DNA of 64,000 bases from Euphorbia lathyris. Taxonomy: Eukaryota; Streptophyta; Magnoliopsida; Malpighiales; Euphorbiaceae. The notes beneath the pieces were generated by a model. That model was not told the DNA's origin and did not search any database. It worked only from the letters and a program-made list of their open reading frames with translations. Within the stretch, counting starts at the first letter, position 1, and each line of letters opens with the position of its first letter. Of this stretch, positions 45,451 to 56,534 are shown one piece after another. Position numbers and translations under genes: made by a program. The stretch spans positions 26,821,501-26,885,500 of the forward strand of contig NC_088916.1 of the NCBI RefSeq assembly GCF_963576675.1, given 5' to 3'.

Positions 45451-46352
45451 AGGCCCTGTTCTTTATTACTTAATTTCAGTAACATTCAGTTCAATTCAGT
45501 TCAATTCAGTTAGTTCAATTCAATTCAGTTCAGTTCAACATTCAGTTTCAGTATTCAGTAATTTATTATTATTTATTATAATTATAATTATTTATATATA
45601 ATTTATTATCATTATTATTGTTATTTATCTATAATTTATTATTATTATTATTATTTATTTATAGTTTATCATTATCTATAAATTAGATAAAAATCAAGAA
45701 ATGATAATTTATTAAAATATATATCGTTTAATAAAAATAAATAAAATTAAAATATGTATTCATATTTGAAAATTAGAATTACATCCATATTAAGAATTAT
45801 TTCTCAAAATTACCCAATTTATCAATGTTAGGGATAAAATTGCACTACTTTAGACGTTAGGGGTAAAATTACTCCTAACCTAAAGCGTTAGGGGTATTTT
45901 TGCACCTTAACCCTTAATTGTAATAAAAAATTAAGAGTTTGTATTCATATAAAAATTTGTATTTAATTTTATAGGCTTTAATGTAAATTTGTGTTTGTAT
46001 GTAATTTGTATTTTTAATTTAAATTAGACTCATTTTTATTTAATTTTATAGGCTTTTATCGAGCCAAAATTTTATCAAGCCGAGCTTTTATTTGATATTC
46101 AATTTAGTTTTATCTTTAATAACATATTTATTTATTATTGATATTATTAGTATTATTAGAACCATTATTATTATTATTATTATAAGCTTATTAATGTCCA
46201 ATATTATCATTAAAATTATTTTAAAGTCTAATATCATTATTATTGTTAAGTTCGGTTAAATTCGGTAGCATTCAGTTAAATTCAGTTCAGTATTCAGTAG
46301 CATTCAGTTCAGTTCAGTTCAATTTTTTTGAGCGATAAAGAAAAAAAGCCTA
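45451..46352. mobile_element. hAT-like MITE with CTGTTCTTT ends
   Basis: Starts AAGGCCCTGTTCTTTATTAC. The right end, reversed, starts AGGCTTTTTTTCTTTATCGC. Both ends carry tandem TTCAGTTCAATTCAG-like repeats in opposite orientation (45480-45560 and 46240-46325). No coding capacity and no clear 8-bp TSD. Confidence 0.6.
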
Positions 46353-46860
46353 AATCTACAAAACTTATGTATTCTTAATATTGTTTTTTTTAATCATTAA
46401 TATTGTTATTCTAATCACTGCTTTAATAGTCAATTATTATTTACTAGGACATTTTACCACTCAATCAACTATTAAACTTAATTTATAATAAAATTAAACG
46501 ACAATATGATTAAGTATAAAATTAAACTTTTGGTTTGTTAAAAAAAAAAGAAAAAAACTTAAAAATCAAAAGATAAAATGTAATGAAATTGAAAAAAAAA
46601 ACAGTATGTGTGATCCTCTGAAAAAGTTCCAAAAGAAATTTTAATATACATTAATATATCATAATTGGTGTGGTGGATTGACTTTTTTTTTATTTTATTT
46701 ATTTATACCATTTCTAACAATTTCATATACTTTTGTTTGATTGTAGTTTTGTAAATCTTGTTTTAGACTTTTTTTTTTATATATATATATTTCATTGTTT
46801 GTTTCTAAATAATTAAATGTATTCAAATTTGATTACATTCTTAGTTTATAATATATACAA
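46353..46860. other. AT-rich DNA without recognised gene
   Basis: Low-complexity AT runs only. Confidence 0.45.
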
Positions 46861-46869
46861 AAAAATCTA

Positions 46870-47370
46870 GGATAAAATTCAAATAAAACCTCTGTGGTTT
46901 CACTAATTTTCAGATAAAGGACTGTGGTTTACTTTTTGTCAAAACGAGGACTGAGGTTTTCAACTTTAGCAAAATAAGGATTTTTTCGATTGATACTATT
47001 AAAATCACCCTTAACAACTTTAAAAAATGACATATTTTAAGAACTACTAATATTCTAAGCAACTTTAATTCTTCAACTTTTTTATTTCGAGATTATTTAG
47101 ATGATGTTTGGTAAATAGAGAGAAAGTTAATGTTTAGAGAGAGAAAATTCCAAAAAAAGATGATTTTCTAAAATCGAAAATGTAGTTCCATAGAAAATAC
47201 GACATTGAACAACTTTAATTCTTGAAAATTTTCATTTTCAGGTCGTTAAAAATAGTTTTAATAGCATTATTAAAAGTGTGAAACCTCAGTCCTCGTTTTG
47301 ACAAAAAGTAAACCACAGTCCTTTATCTAAAAATTAGTGAAACCACATTGGTTTTATTTGAACTTTCTCC
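46870..47370. mobile_element. MULE-type foldback element
   Basis: 501 bp with inverted arms of about 90 bp that are nearly identical. They share AGATAAAGGACTGTGGTTTA and TTTTTGTCAAAACGAGGACT in inverse form. A perfect 9-bp duplication, AAAAATCTA, lies at 46861-46869 and 47371-47379. No transposase. Nine-base TSD and long arms place it with Mutator-like elements. Confidence 0.87.
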
Positions 47371-47379
47371 AAAAATCTA

Positions 47380-48000
47380 ATGCAAAATGGTAGAATTTGA
47401 TATAATAATTAAATTTTGAAGACAACAATTATAAAATACTATAATTTATACGGTATGCACATACATATACATATATATCAATATACATATATATCGTAAT
47501 TAAAATAGTTATTTATATGCTTACTTTGTTTTTTTATAAAATAAGATTTACTTTATCTTTTTCATTATTAGATAATAATAGTTAACTTTGATAAGTTTAT
47601 CAAATAAATAATGAAAAAAATAAAGTAAGGTTTATCAAATAAAGTAAGGTTTATTGGATTAGATTCGGCTATAGTTACTTTATCAAAAATAAAATAAACA
47701 TAATCTCTGTATATATTATTATTGTATATAATAATATTATAAGTAGTTTCCCTGTCAACAAATTATTTTGTATCTCTATTAACAAACAAAATACCAATTA
47801 AATTTTTAATAAACCGAGAAGTGACGTAAAATGAAAACACCAAATTGGAAAGGTAGGAAAATGAACTGACCATTTATTTATTTATTTATTGAGAAAGTAA
47901 GATTTATGTCCCATTACTACGCTAACTCTTAGTTAAAACGTACTGATCTTTTACTATTATTTCTTCCATCTTCAGTGCCTTTATTCACTCTAAGAAAAAT
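47380..48000. other. AT-rich DNA without recognised gene
   Basis: Contains repeats of AATAAAGTAAGGTTTAT near 47620-47655 but no gene frame or defined element. Confidence 0.45.
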
Positions 48001-49151
48001 GGTAAATTACACCAATGATCCCACTATTTTATACTTATTTTTATTATACCTTTTGAATTTCAAAATTGAATATTATAGCCCGGAACTTTACACTTTCCTA
48101 ATATAATGACCTTCTAAACTTTGATTAATATGATCACTCTAAAAATATAAATGAGGTTAAATATACAATTGTTCACTGAACTTACATTGTTGTCTCAAAA
48201 TTACAACTCAACTTAAATTTGTCTCAATAAAATAACTCAACTTTGAGTTTTATCTCAATTAGATCAATATGACGATTTTAATGGTTAAAAGACATTCGAA
48301 TGATGCCATGGAACATAAGTCAACTCAGACTTTTAACCAAAATGATACATGACAGCCAAGTGACAGTTATTTTTATGAAAAAAAAAATTAAATTTTGTGT
48401 TGATATTGCATCATTCTATGTTGACCCAAATGACATGTGTCAATGTATCGTTTCGATACATCTGAGTTGACTTATGCTGACATGTCAGCAATGACATTAT
48501 TCTAATGGTTTTTTAACTATTAAAATCGTCGAAATAATTTAATTGAGACAATATTTAAAATTGAGTGATTTTATTAAGATAAATTGAATTTGAGTGACCA
48601 TTTTAAAATAATCATATAAATTCAATGACGAATCTTGCATTCAATAGACTAATTTTTTGGTTATTGAGGTAATTGTTGTGTTATTTGATTACGGTAGACA
48701 AAAATATTATTTTGAGAAAAATATAACTTATACCCACTAAACTTTAATATTTTTAATACCAATGACCATTCAACTTTAACTAACTCCTCAAAATAACTTT
48801 TAACGACTTCAAAATAAAAATATTCAAGGATTAAAGTTATTCAAAATAATATTTACCATTAAACCAAATTTTTATTTTCTAAATCACATTTTTTGGAGGT
48901 TTCTCTCTCTAAAAATCCATATTCTCTCATATCCAAACAACATCTAAATGACATCAAAATGAAAATTTTTAAAAATTAAACTCTTCGAATTTTTTATTTT
49001 AAGACCGTCACGTTTTGAGACATTAAGTGGCCATCGGTATTAAAAAGTATAAAATTTCATGACAATACCATTAAGAATCAACATTCAGAGACAACAATAT
49101 TAAAACTAAAATCGGTAAAAGTTGAATGGGCATGGGTGTAATTTACCCAAA
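48001..49151. mobile_element. Foldback-type repeat next to CYP78A (outer element)
   Basis: The left end GGTAAATTACACCAATGATC and the reversed right end GGGTAAATTACACCCATGCC match over the first 17 bases or so. The right end lies only about 264 bp from the CYP78A start codon. Another inverted-repeat element (48152-48648) is nested inside. No target duplication was found, so the two ends might belong to different insertions. Confidence 0.45.
48152..48648. mobile_element. Nested inverted-repeat element
   Basis: The left arm (TGTCTCAATAAAATAACTCA, GACGATTTTAATGGTTAAAA) and the reversed right arm (TCTTAATAAAATCACTCAAT, GACGATTTTAATAGTTAAAA) pair over about 130 bp. The exact ends are approximate. 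No coding capacity. Confidence 0.55.
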
Positions 49152-49301
49152 ATTAAAACATTTGTACGTAATAAATAAATTATGGTTCTCAAACAATTAA
49201 TGTAAAAAGCTTATGGTATTTGATTTCCGTTAATAAAAAAAAAAACTTTTGGCATTCCAAATATTTATTTTTTTTTTTTGAAGTGCACGCAGCACAGCTC
49301 C

Positions 49302-49310
49302 TATTTATAT
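49302..49310 (+). promoter_or_regulatory. Putative TATA box of CYP78A
   Basis: TATTTATAT lies about 113 bases before the start codon. Allowing about 30 bases to the transcription start, the 5' UTR would be some 75-80 nt, mostly CT-rich. Upstream DNA is transposon-derived from 49151 leftwards, so the unique proximal promoter is short. Confidence 0.5.
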
Positions 49311-49363
49311 CCATCTCTACTTCCACCACAATCACCATACTTACTCACTTCACTCATCGATCT

Positions 49364-49410
49364 ATCTTCTCTTCTCTTCTCTTCTCTTCTCTGCCCTCTC
49401 TCTCTCATTT
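49364..49410 (+). repeat. CT-rich microsatellite in the CYP78A 5' UTR
   Basis: A (CTTCT)n-type run (five or six units) followed by CTCTCTCTCT ends a few bases before the start codon at 49415. Pyrimidine-rich leaders are common in plant genes. The pentamer run would be variable between individuals. Confidence 0.75.
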
Positions 49411-49414
49411 CACA

Positions 49415-51553
49415 ATGGATTTTTCTCCAACTTGTTTGGATTCAAGTTGGTGGGTTTTTACACTCCCAGCTACACTACAAACCCAAAACCTCTTAAACCC
49501 TTACTTCCTCCTATTCGTCTTCATCACTTTCACCGTCATAACCCTCGTAACCTGGGCTCTCTCCCCCGGCGGCCATGCCTGGAAAAACGGCCGGAACCAC
49601 ATCGGAACCGTCCCTATTCCCGGTCCAAAAGGTCTTCCTTTTATCGGCAGTTTATTCACTCTCAGCCACACGTTACCTCACCGTACACTTTCATCAATCG
49701 CTTCATCTCTCTCCGCCACTAATTTAATGGCTTTCAGCTTAGGCTCCACTCCTGCAATCCTCACTTGCAATCCTCACATTGCTAAAGAAATCTTAACCTC
49801 TCCTCATTTCGCTGACCGACCCATTAAACAGTCGGCTAAATCTCTCATGTTTAGCCGAGCCATCGGGTTCGCTCCAAACGGTGCGTATTGGAGAAATCTC
49901 AGAAGAATTGCTTCCACTCATTTATTCTCCCCCAAAAGAATTGCTGCCTACGAGCCGTTAAGGCAGCTTGACTGTGATAAAATGATGAATGATATAAGAA
50001 ATGAAAATTTAATTAATGGAGCTGTTTATGTTCGAAAGCATCTTCAGAATGCGTCACTTAATAACATAATGGGGACTGTTTTTGGGAAGAGCTATGAGCT
50101 TGGAGAAGCTAATGTGGAAGCTGAGGAGTTGAAGGAACTTGTTAATGAGGGGTTTGAGCTTCTTGGTGCTTTTAATTGGTCTGATTTTCTACCATGGATG
50201 TCTTATTTTTATGATCCTTTTAAAATTCAGCAACGTTGTTCTGCTCTTGTTCCACGTGTTAAGAAACTAGTGAAGCAGATCATTCATGAACATAAAACTA
50301 GTGAGAAGCCTAAGGAGGTGGTTCATAACTCTGATTTTGTGGATGTCTTGCTTTCTTTGGAAGGAGATGAGAAGATTCAAGAAGATGATATGGTGGCTGT
50401 CCTTTGGGTACGTTTTTATTGTTTCTAAATAAATTCATTTTGGTCCTTTGAGTTGTCTTAATTTGGCATTTTCGATTATTTATTGCATTATGGAACAATA
50501 TGCTAAAAACTCATTCTTTTTTCCACAAAAAAAAAAAAAATAAAAAAAAAATTGATTGAATGGACAAACAATGACAATTTATCCAAATTTGGTATTAAAG
50601 GCTTACAATTTAATTTTTACTATATTGATCTGTCTACTAACTTTAATGATACTTTTGTCATTTACTTTATATATATTAATTTATTATTATTATTATATAA
50701 TTTAAAAGTAGTATTCCTTTATGGGTTTTTTATAGTAAAATTGTGGAAATGTAGCCATCTTAATTATTATGTAGATGAAATATTCATTTTACCTAATCTG
50801 GACTAATTTACTAAATATTGTTAATGTTTTTATATTTAAATTTTGATTTTAACTAAATTGATGATTGTTTAAATATAAATTATGTAGACTAAATTAAAAT
50901 ATGGATATTTTAGTAATTTTATTAATTTTATATTTCAGGAGATGATATTTCGAGGAACAGATACAACAGCGCTTCTAACGGAATGGGCAATGGCGGAGTT
51001 AGTACTGAACCCTCAAATTCAATCGAAACTGAGAAACGAACTAGACAGCAAAGTTGGAGACAGGAATGTGACAGATGTTGACGTGGCCAATCTAACCTAC
51101 CTACAAGCAGTAGTCAAGGAAACCCTACGTGTCCACCCACCTGGGCCCCTCCTCTCATGGGCCAGGCTATCAACATCTGATGTCCACCTCAGCAACGGTA
51201 TGGTTATACCCAAGCACACAACAGCCATGGTCAACATGTGGGCCATAACCCATGACCCAAAAGTTTGGGAAAATGCATCGGTTTTCGAGCCTGAGCGATT
51301 TATTCCGAGTCTAGGAGGTTCGGATGTTGATATTAGGGGTGGAGACCTTAGGCTCGCACCGTTTGGGGCCGGGCGTAGGGTCTGTCCCGGGAAGAACCTT
51401 GGGTTGGTCACGGTTAGCCTTTGGGTGGCTAAGTTGGTTCAGCAGTTTGAATGGGTTCCGGATGGGTCTAACCCGGTTGATTTATCTGAGGTTTTGAAGC
51501 TTTCTTGTGAGATGAAGAACCCTCTATCTGCTGTTGCTATTCCAAGAAATTAA
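49415..51553 (+). CDS. Cytochrome P450, CYP78A subfamily (two exons)
   Basis: CYP78A enzymes are ER-anchored monooxygenases. KLUH-type members influence organ and seed size, and a maize member hydroxylates fatty acids; the native substrate is unsettled. Exon 1 is 49415-50407 (331 codons), the intron 50408-50938 (GTACGT...TTTCAG), exon 2 50939-51553; total 535 aa, usual for the subfamily. Visible parts: membrane anchor at residues 29-49; ALSPGG; hinge [10 protein letters not shown] (66-75); [21 protein letters not shown]-helix FRGTDTT (335-341); ExxR in KETLR (E392, R395); PERF (449-452); heme loop [11 protein letters not shown] with Cys480. The intron sits just before EMIFRGTDT. The start is the first ATG after the leader; the frame is open upstream to 49220, but that part lies in the UTR/TATA region. 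No defect is seen. Confidence 0.95.
50408..50938 (+). other. Intron of CYP78A
   Basis: 531-bp AT-rich intron with GTACGT donor and TTTCAG acceptor, phase 0 between Trp331 and Glu332. It contains an A-run near 50527-50550 and no inserted element. The ORF at 50552 is intronic noise. Confidence 0.92.
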
Positions 51554-52045
51554 TTAATTTTTAGTGTGTTTGCTGTTATTATTTTGAATTAAGTGTTAGT
51601 TAAGTTTTTGTTTTGATGGGAGTATTAAGTGTTAGTATTTAAGTTGTTGAACGAGTCTGTGTCCGGTCTGTACTTCTCTTCCTTCCTTAATATAATATAT
51701 AGATGTGACGGTTTTGAAACCTTTCTATTTCAATTATTATATGCTTTCTATCCTTTAATAGCATTTTCCAATGGAAATTGCTACATGAATTATAACAATT
51801 TAAGGCATTAACTCTAATATAATATTTTATTATGGGCTGCTCTATACCGCCATGTTTATACTTTCTACTGCATTTTTTTTTTTTCTCAAAAACTCAAAAC
51901 TCTCAAATCCTCTCTAGCTTTTTGGATTTTCAAAAAACCCGATCTAAAACGACATACCGCCAAAGGCAGGAACAGGTAAAGGCTTCATGAATGCTCCGGT
52001 AAGGTTTTTTTTTTTTAAAAATTACTCCGAATTCACGGGTTTTGC
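51554..52045 (+). other. 3' flank of CYP78A
   Basis: The 3' UTR probably ends within the AT-rich stretch near 51690-51710 (AATATAATATATAG). No canonical AATAAA was found close to the stop. From about 51830 on the DNA is non-coding. Confidence 0.4.
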
Positions 52046-52048
52046 CTC

Positions 52049-52232
52049 CGTATGAATTTAGCCTAAGCGGACGGGCCGTGCCGTTTCCACCACGGGTGGA
52101 ACGGACGAACTGCCCGTTCCACCGTACGGTGGAACGAACGGCATGCTCGTTCCACCGTACGGTGGAACGAGCGGCGCATCCGTTCCACCTTACGGTGAAA
52201 CGGTGCGCGCTGCCCGTTTAGGCCAAATCCAT
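52049..52232. repeat. GC-rich array of four palindromes at 33-bp period
   Basis: Four palindromic units are centred near 52092, 52125, 52158 and 52191, exactly 33 bp apart. Units 2 and 3 contain the perfect palindrome GTTCCACCGTACGGTGGAAC. In unit 3 the symmetry extends to 28 bp (52145-52172). Units 1 and 4 are imperfect. The array is enclosed by a further inverted pair (GAATTTAGCCTAAGCGG at left; GGATTTGGCCTAAACGG when the right is reversed). It is a CpG-rich island within AT-rich DNA. It could form cruciforms. Function unknown. Confidence 0.85.
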
Positions 52233-52810
52233 TAAAAAAAAAATTCGAAATTTAATAAACGAAATTTTAATTTAAATTTATATCGTAGGATTACCTCGTG
52301 TACGAAATCATGGTCTTCGGGAATGCTCGGGTCCATTTTCGTCCAATTAGGGTTTTTAGGCTTGGGAGAGAAAGAGAGGAAAAAAAAGTTTTGGTTTTGA
52401 TAAAAAATTATGACAAGGGCATAAATGTCAAAAGAGTGCGATGGGTGGAAAAAAAATTGCGGTGTATAGCAATACCTTATTTTATTTCCTTTTTCACCTA
52501 TTTCACTTTTGTTAAAAAACATTCAATTCAATTTAATTATAATTATTGTAATAAAAATGTACAAATAATGATAACTAAATTATATTTTATATCAAGTACT
52601 CACTCTAATAGAGTAAAGAGGGTATCTTTGAGAGTGTCAAAACTATTACTACACTATCAAACACTAAATTAAGTTCTCCATATGGAACATGCTCTTATAT
52701 TTATATTCACAATTTATGTTATAATACCTCCAAAATAGACTTCATGAAAGATACTTCAAAAACACATTATTTTGTACATGTAATGAGTACATTTAATTTC
52801 TTAGTTAAGG
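52233..52810. other. AT-rich DNA without recognised gene
   Basis: The overlapping ORFs at 52232 and 52298 on opposite strands have no family signature and biased composition. No element boundary was found. Confidence 0.4.
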
Positions 52811-52816
52811 CTAATG

Positions 52817-52945
52817 AGGGTTGGTCCGAGTGGTAAGGCGTTGAACCTCTGCTTGACAGGTTTGAGGTTCGATTCCCCACTCCGTTAAAATTTAGTCTTC
52901 ATTGGTAGGTGATCTGTAAATTCCACTATAAACCTTTATTGATCA
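52817..52945 (+). mobile_element. tRNA-derived SINE
   Basis: A-box-like TGGTCCGAGTGGTAAGG (52821-52837) and B-box AGGTTCGATTCCCCA (52864-52879) are spaced as in a tRNA promoter. The acceptor stem does not fold as a tRNA, and an unrelated tail follows. This fits a SINE rather than a working tRNA gene. TSD not identified. Confidence 0.65.
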
Positions 52946-53128
52946 AATATTCATCATTAGATCCAGATTTATTAAACCTAAGCTCTAGGATGTTTTGAAT
53001 CTGTATCCACATATGATAAAAACTGCATGTCAATAAGTGCGTTTAGGGAGTTCCATCTAACATAGAACTCTTTGAGCCTAATATAAGGCTTCTTTGCAAT
53101 GAGGAGCGCGCCCAAGTTAATTTTTTTT

Positions 53129-54036
53129 AGATACCGTAGGAAATAAACAATGGCACATGGAACATTGAGAGCCTTCAGATCTAGCAACTGCGTGGAGCAC
53201 TAAAAGCCTTCGGATCCATTGAACTTCTTGGAATTGTTTTTCATTAAAGAAAACCATCATGCTATCCATTACTCGAAACGAAGGTCGTCTGGACCACCTA
53301 GACATTCGAAATCGAGAATCCGTCCCGATTTTCTACAATTAGTCCCTCTAGGCGTTTTATTGAATCCTAGGTGGTTTTCAAGCGCTTGTGCTCCACCCAG
53401 GCCGCCTCGATACCGCCTAGACCATCTAGGTACCGCCTAAACGATAATGAACAAAAGTATTTTTAATTGTGAATTTAGTTTTTTTGCTTTATTATAATTC
53501 AATTTTAAGTTGTTTCAATGATATTGTTGTTGAAATGTTGATGTTTGCATAATTTTAAAGATATATGTTACAAATATACGTGTTTTTCTATATTAAATAA
53601 TTTTATATTATTATTTTTAGATATTATAACACATATTTTAATTGAATTTATACAATAATTTGTTGATTAATAAATAAAAAATATAAAAATACAAATCTGA
53701 TTAATCCCCGATTAATCTCCGATTAGTCCTCGAGGGCCCTATACGCCCGACTAGCGCCTAATGTTTGGAAGACGTCTTTTAAGGAAAGACCTCTCCTAAT
53801 AGAGAAAGAATTCCTAGAACAAAAGAGATTCGTCAAAACATTATAAATAGACATGTATGGAAAACACTAGAGTAGGTTAACATCATTACTTCAGAATATT
53901 ATACTCCTTTCATCTCCTCAAACCCTTGCTTACTTAGGTATTGGAGTTGGTTCATCGGACTCCTGTCCTTTTTTACTATTTTATTATGTATTGTTAGTGA
54001 AACGAAGGACACGAAAAGTGCTTCGAGAACAACATT
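53129..54036 (+). repeat. 5' LTR of a Tat-type element
   Basis: Starts (A)GATACCGTAGGAAATAAAC, matching TGATACCATAGGAAATAAAC of the 3' LTR at 56266. The shared body includes GGAATTGTTT, CATTAA(A/G)GAAAACC, CATTATAAATAGA and the GTGAAACGAAGGACACGAA end. A widespread CTAGGCGC-type repeat (53293-53767) is inserted in it. It is followed by the decayed primer site TCATTGGAGCGATAAGCGTG (about 54037). Confidence 0.78.
53293..53767 (-). mobile_element. CTAGGCGC-type repeat inserted in the Tat LTR
   Basis: This block is absent from the partner LTR at the corresponding point. Read on the minus strand it begins ACATTAGGCGCTAGTCGGGC, then GACTAATCGGAGATTAATCG. It ends in CCTAGGCGG-like blocks. The pattern is a repeat common in many plant genomes. 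Class not settled. Confidence 0.65.
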
Positions 54037-54149
54037 ATCATTGGAGCGATAAGCGTGGAATTGAACAAACACTTGACTTTCAAAAGGACAATGTTGCCAG
54101 CAGATCACACACACAGACCTAAGACCAGTAAGCCTATTCGATCAGAAGT

Positions 54150-54630
54150 TCATCGAGAAAATATGGAGAGATCTAATCTAGAAACCAGGCACCATTCGGA
54201 TCCCTTAGAGCCTCAATACTAGAGGCTCATTGATGAAATCACTGGACAACTCTGCCAAAACTTAGGGAAGATCCAAAAGGAGATGGATGACATCAGGGCG
54301 GCGCACGGAGAAGAGATGGCAAAGTTAAAAGAAAAGCTAAAAGGTTAGAAGAGGTTGTACGTGGAAGCCAAGAGAACATTGGGGAATCTGGTCACTGTCC
54401 GTCTTGATTAGCTGGAAGATATACCAGAAGCCCAACCATCCGAAGAAAAAGGTCGAGGATACGTAGCTCATCCAGATGGAAAAACGATCCGAAGACTTCT
54501 AGAGAAAGGCCACAATACCACTTTGAAGTAAAAGGCGGAAGTAATAAACAAACTTCCCATAAGTCGTGATCAACCCATAAAAGACACGATGAAAGAAAGA
54601 GTGGTGTCATTCTTCAGAGCCTGCTGAATC
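54150..54630 (+). pseudogene. Tat-type gag, N-terminal remnant
   Basis: The frame gives MERSNLETRHHSDPLEPQY, then RLIDEITGQLCQNLGKIQKE, MDDIRAAHGEEMAKLKEKLK and PEAQPSEEKGRGYVAHPDGK. It is the gag leader/coiled-coil part, related to that at 9061-9410. Stops occur after QY, KG and RLD. No gag core, protease or RT follows, so pol was lost or never present in this copy. Confidence 0.55.
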
Positions 54631-54639
54631 ACCTTACCT

Positions 54640-55797
54640 GCATGATCCAAGTGAGGTTGGATATCTGAGGAAGAAGTAGAAGAGGAATAGAAGGAGGGGA
54701 GTTCAATAAATCAAGAAGGATTACTAGCAGCAGGATCCTCAACCCCCTTGAGAAAAAGCTCTCAAAGAACTTGAAATGGGAAGGGTAGAATCATCGCTTG
54801 GAGAAGAAGTGGAAGTCAACCCTTCGGGAAGTGAAGAAGAGGAAGATACATTATATCTGCTAGCAAGGGTCACAACAACTTTATCCTCCTCAGTAGCAAG
54901 CCATCCGCCGCTTGGCAAGCTAACATATTTTGGGAAACAGAAGGCATGTTAGAGCCTGCAAACACAAGAGGGGATAAATAAAAATATATTTAAAAACATA
55001 GAAAAAATTACATGCAAGCAAAGCCTCATATTTGGATGTCCCTTCAAAATGCACTTCCCATTCAGGGGTTCGGAGGAGAGATGGAATATGATCTAGTAAT
55101 TCGCCTCTGGTAAAAGAGAACTCCGCCCGCATTAGATAATCACAGATATTCTCTTCGTCCCTCGACAATGGCTCGAAAAGTGGCCACTTCGTCTTGTTTA
55201 CATGATATTTATTCCAACAGGATCAAAAGGGAAACCCTTCGGGATACATTGCCCCCTTCATAACTTTCCATCTCTCATCTTTAAGGACCAGAATCCAGAA
55301 CCACCGTGGCTTAAAATCCTTAATGCTCGAGGCTTTGTTGGTGATAAAAGATTTCTGATTAGAAGGGAGCTTTTAGATCCAAAGAGAGTCGTCCTTCCTC
55401 ACTCTCATAGAAGGATTCCATCTCCACTTCCAGACCCTCACAAAATTTGGCTAAACCAAGAATACCCATCCAATCATTTCGAGAGAGTTGAGTGGGATAG
55501 AAATTAAACTCAATTAATTCATTTGCAATACTAGGGGAGAATGGGAGCCTAACACCATTTTCTAAGAAAATTTGATAGAACCCAAAATGTCCCTCAAGTG
55601 TTTCAGTTATTACTTGGTATGAGGTAGGTAAAACAACACCCAAATGTTCAAATTTGGGGGTATTGAGACATAAGTTCTGCTAAAGAAATATCATTTAGGT
55701 TGGAAGGTTATTAAAAAAAATTAGGCTTTTAAACTAACAGTTTCATAGATTTTTGGTTAGAGGGTTCTTCAGATAAGCTAGATTCCTTACGACCCAT
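54640..55797 (-). pseudogene. Antisense ORF of a Tat element (gypsy-type transposase_28-like)
   Basis: On the minus strand, starting at the ATG at 55797: MGRKESSLSEEPSNQKSMKL, then in another frame SLAELMSQYPQI, then the longest conserved part (55643-55359) with GFYQIFLENGVRLPFSPSI, ELIEFNFYPTQLSRNDWMG and ILGLAKFCEGLEV. Then come FKPRWFWILVLKDERWK and, to 54920, RAEFSFTRGELLDHIPSLLR and TPEWEVHFEG. This resembles the 'putative gypsy type transposon' domain (Pfam Transposase_28). It matches the extra antisense ORF known between pol and 3' LTR in some Tat/Ogre relatives. Several frameshifts. Function unknown even in intact elements. Confidence 0.7.
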
Positions 55798-55799
55798 GA

Positions 55800-56265
55800 C
55801 AGAGACAGAAAAGAAACAACAAAAGAGTCAAGTAACTTACCCGAATGGAAAAAAAGAGCCTGCTGAAGAGGAAGATGCAAAGCAAAAGATAGTAGAAACT
55901 CTACAAAACAAACTGAAAATGAGAAGAAAGAATAAAAAGAAAGTTCCAGAACCGTTATAGGCAATAAGAGAGGCAAAATGACAGAAAAAATGATTTAGTA
56001 ACCTCATTTAATGATTACAATGATGAACAACCCTGATCTTAACACTCACACCAGTCAAAAGAAGAGAGAGGAATGATTAACAAGCCACTTGAACAGGCGT
56101 GCGCATGGTCCACTTCATACATAAAGGAAACAATTAACACACGTGCAAAAAATCGAAAGCAGAAAATAAAGGTGCCAAAGAAATGACACCTAAGAAGCAA
56201 ACACTCATTTTTACCAGGCAGACTGAACCCTAAAGAGCTTGGTTTTTATCAGAAAGGGGCACTTA
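55800..56265 (+). other. Tat 3' untranslated region and polypurine tract
   Basis: Non-coding region between the antisense ORF start and the 3' LTR. AGAAAGGGGCACTTA directly before 56266 fits a polypurine tract. Confidence 0.5.
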
Positions 56266-56534
56266 TGATACCATAGGAAATAAACAACGAAAGCATTTAG
56301 ATCTAGCGGCCACATGGAGCACTAAGGGCCTTCAGATCCAGCAAGCTTTGGATCCACAAACTTCTAGGAATTGTTTCCCATTAAGGAAAACCCTCCTGCT
56401 ACCTAAAAGAGACCGTCCATAAGATGTCTCCTAAGGTAAGACTTCTCCTAATAGAAGAAGGATTCTTAATAGAGAAGGATTCGTAGAAAGAAAGGGATTC
56501 GTCAAAACATTATAAATAGATATGTATGGCAAAC
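56266..56534 (+). repeat. 3' LTR of the Tat element, first part
   Basis: TGATACCATAGGAAATAAAC to ATGTATGG, colinear with 53129-53870 minus the inserted block. It is interrupted at 56535 by an Athila-type solo LTR and resumes at 57643. Confidence 0.78.

Noticed and set aside
49220..49414. In-frame N-terminal extension of CYP78A
   Set aside because: The 65 extra codons run through the TATA box and a CT microsatellite, and the family begins with a short segment before the membrane anchor, as it does from 49415.
50552..50806. 84-codon ORF inside the P450 gene
   Set aside because: AT-rich intron sequence between well-defined splice sites.
52080..52205. CRISPR-like array
   Set aside because: Regular 33-bp spacing, but the repeats are themselves palindromes without unique spacers, and the genome is a plant.
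52817..52890. tRNA gene
   Set aside because: A and B boxes are present but the sequence does not offer a complete acceptor stem, and a non-tRNA tail follows; a SINE fits better.
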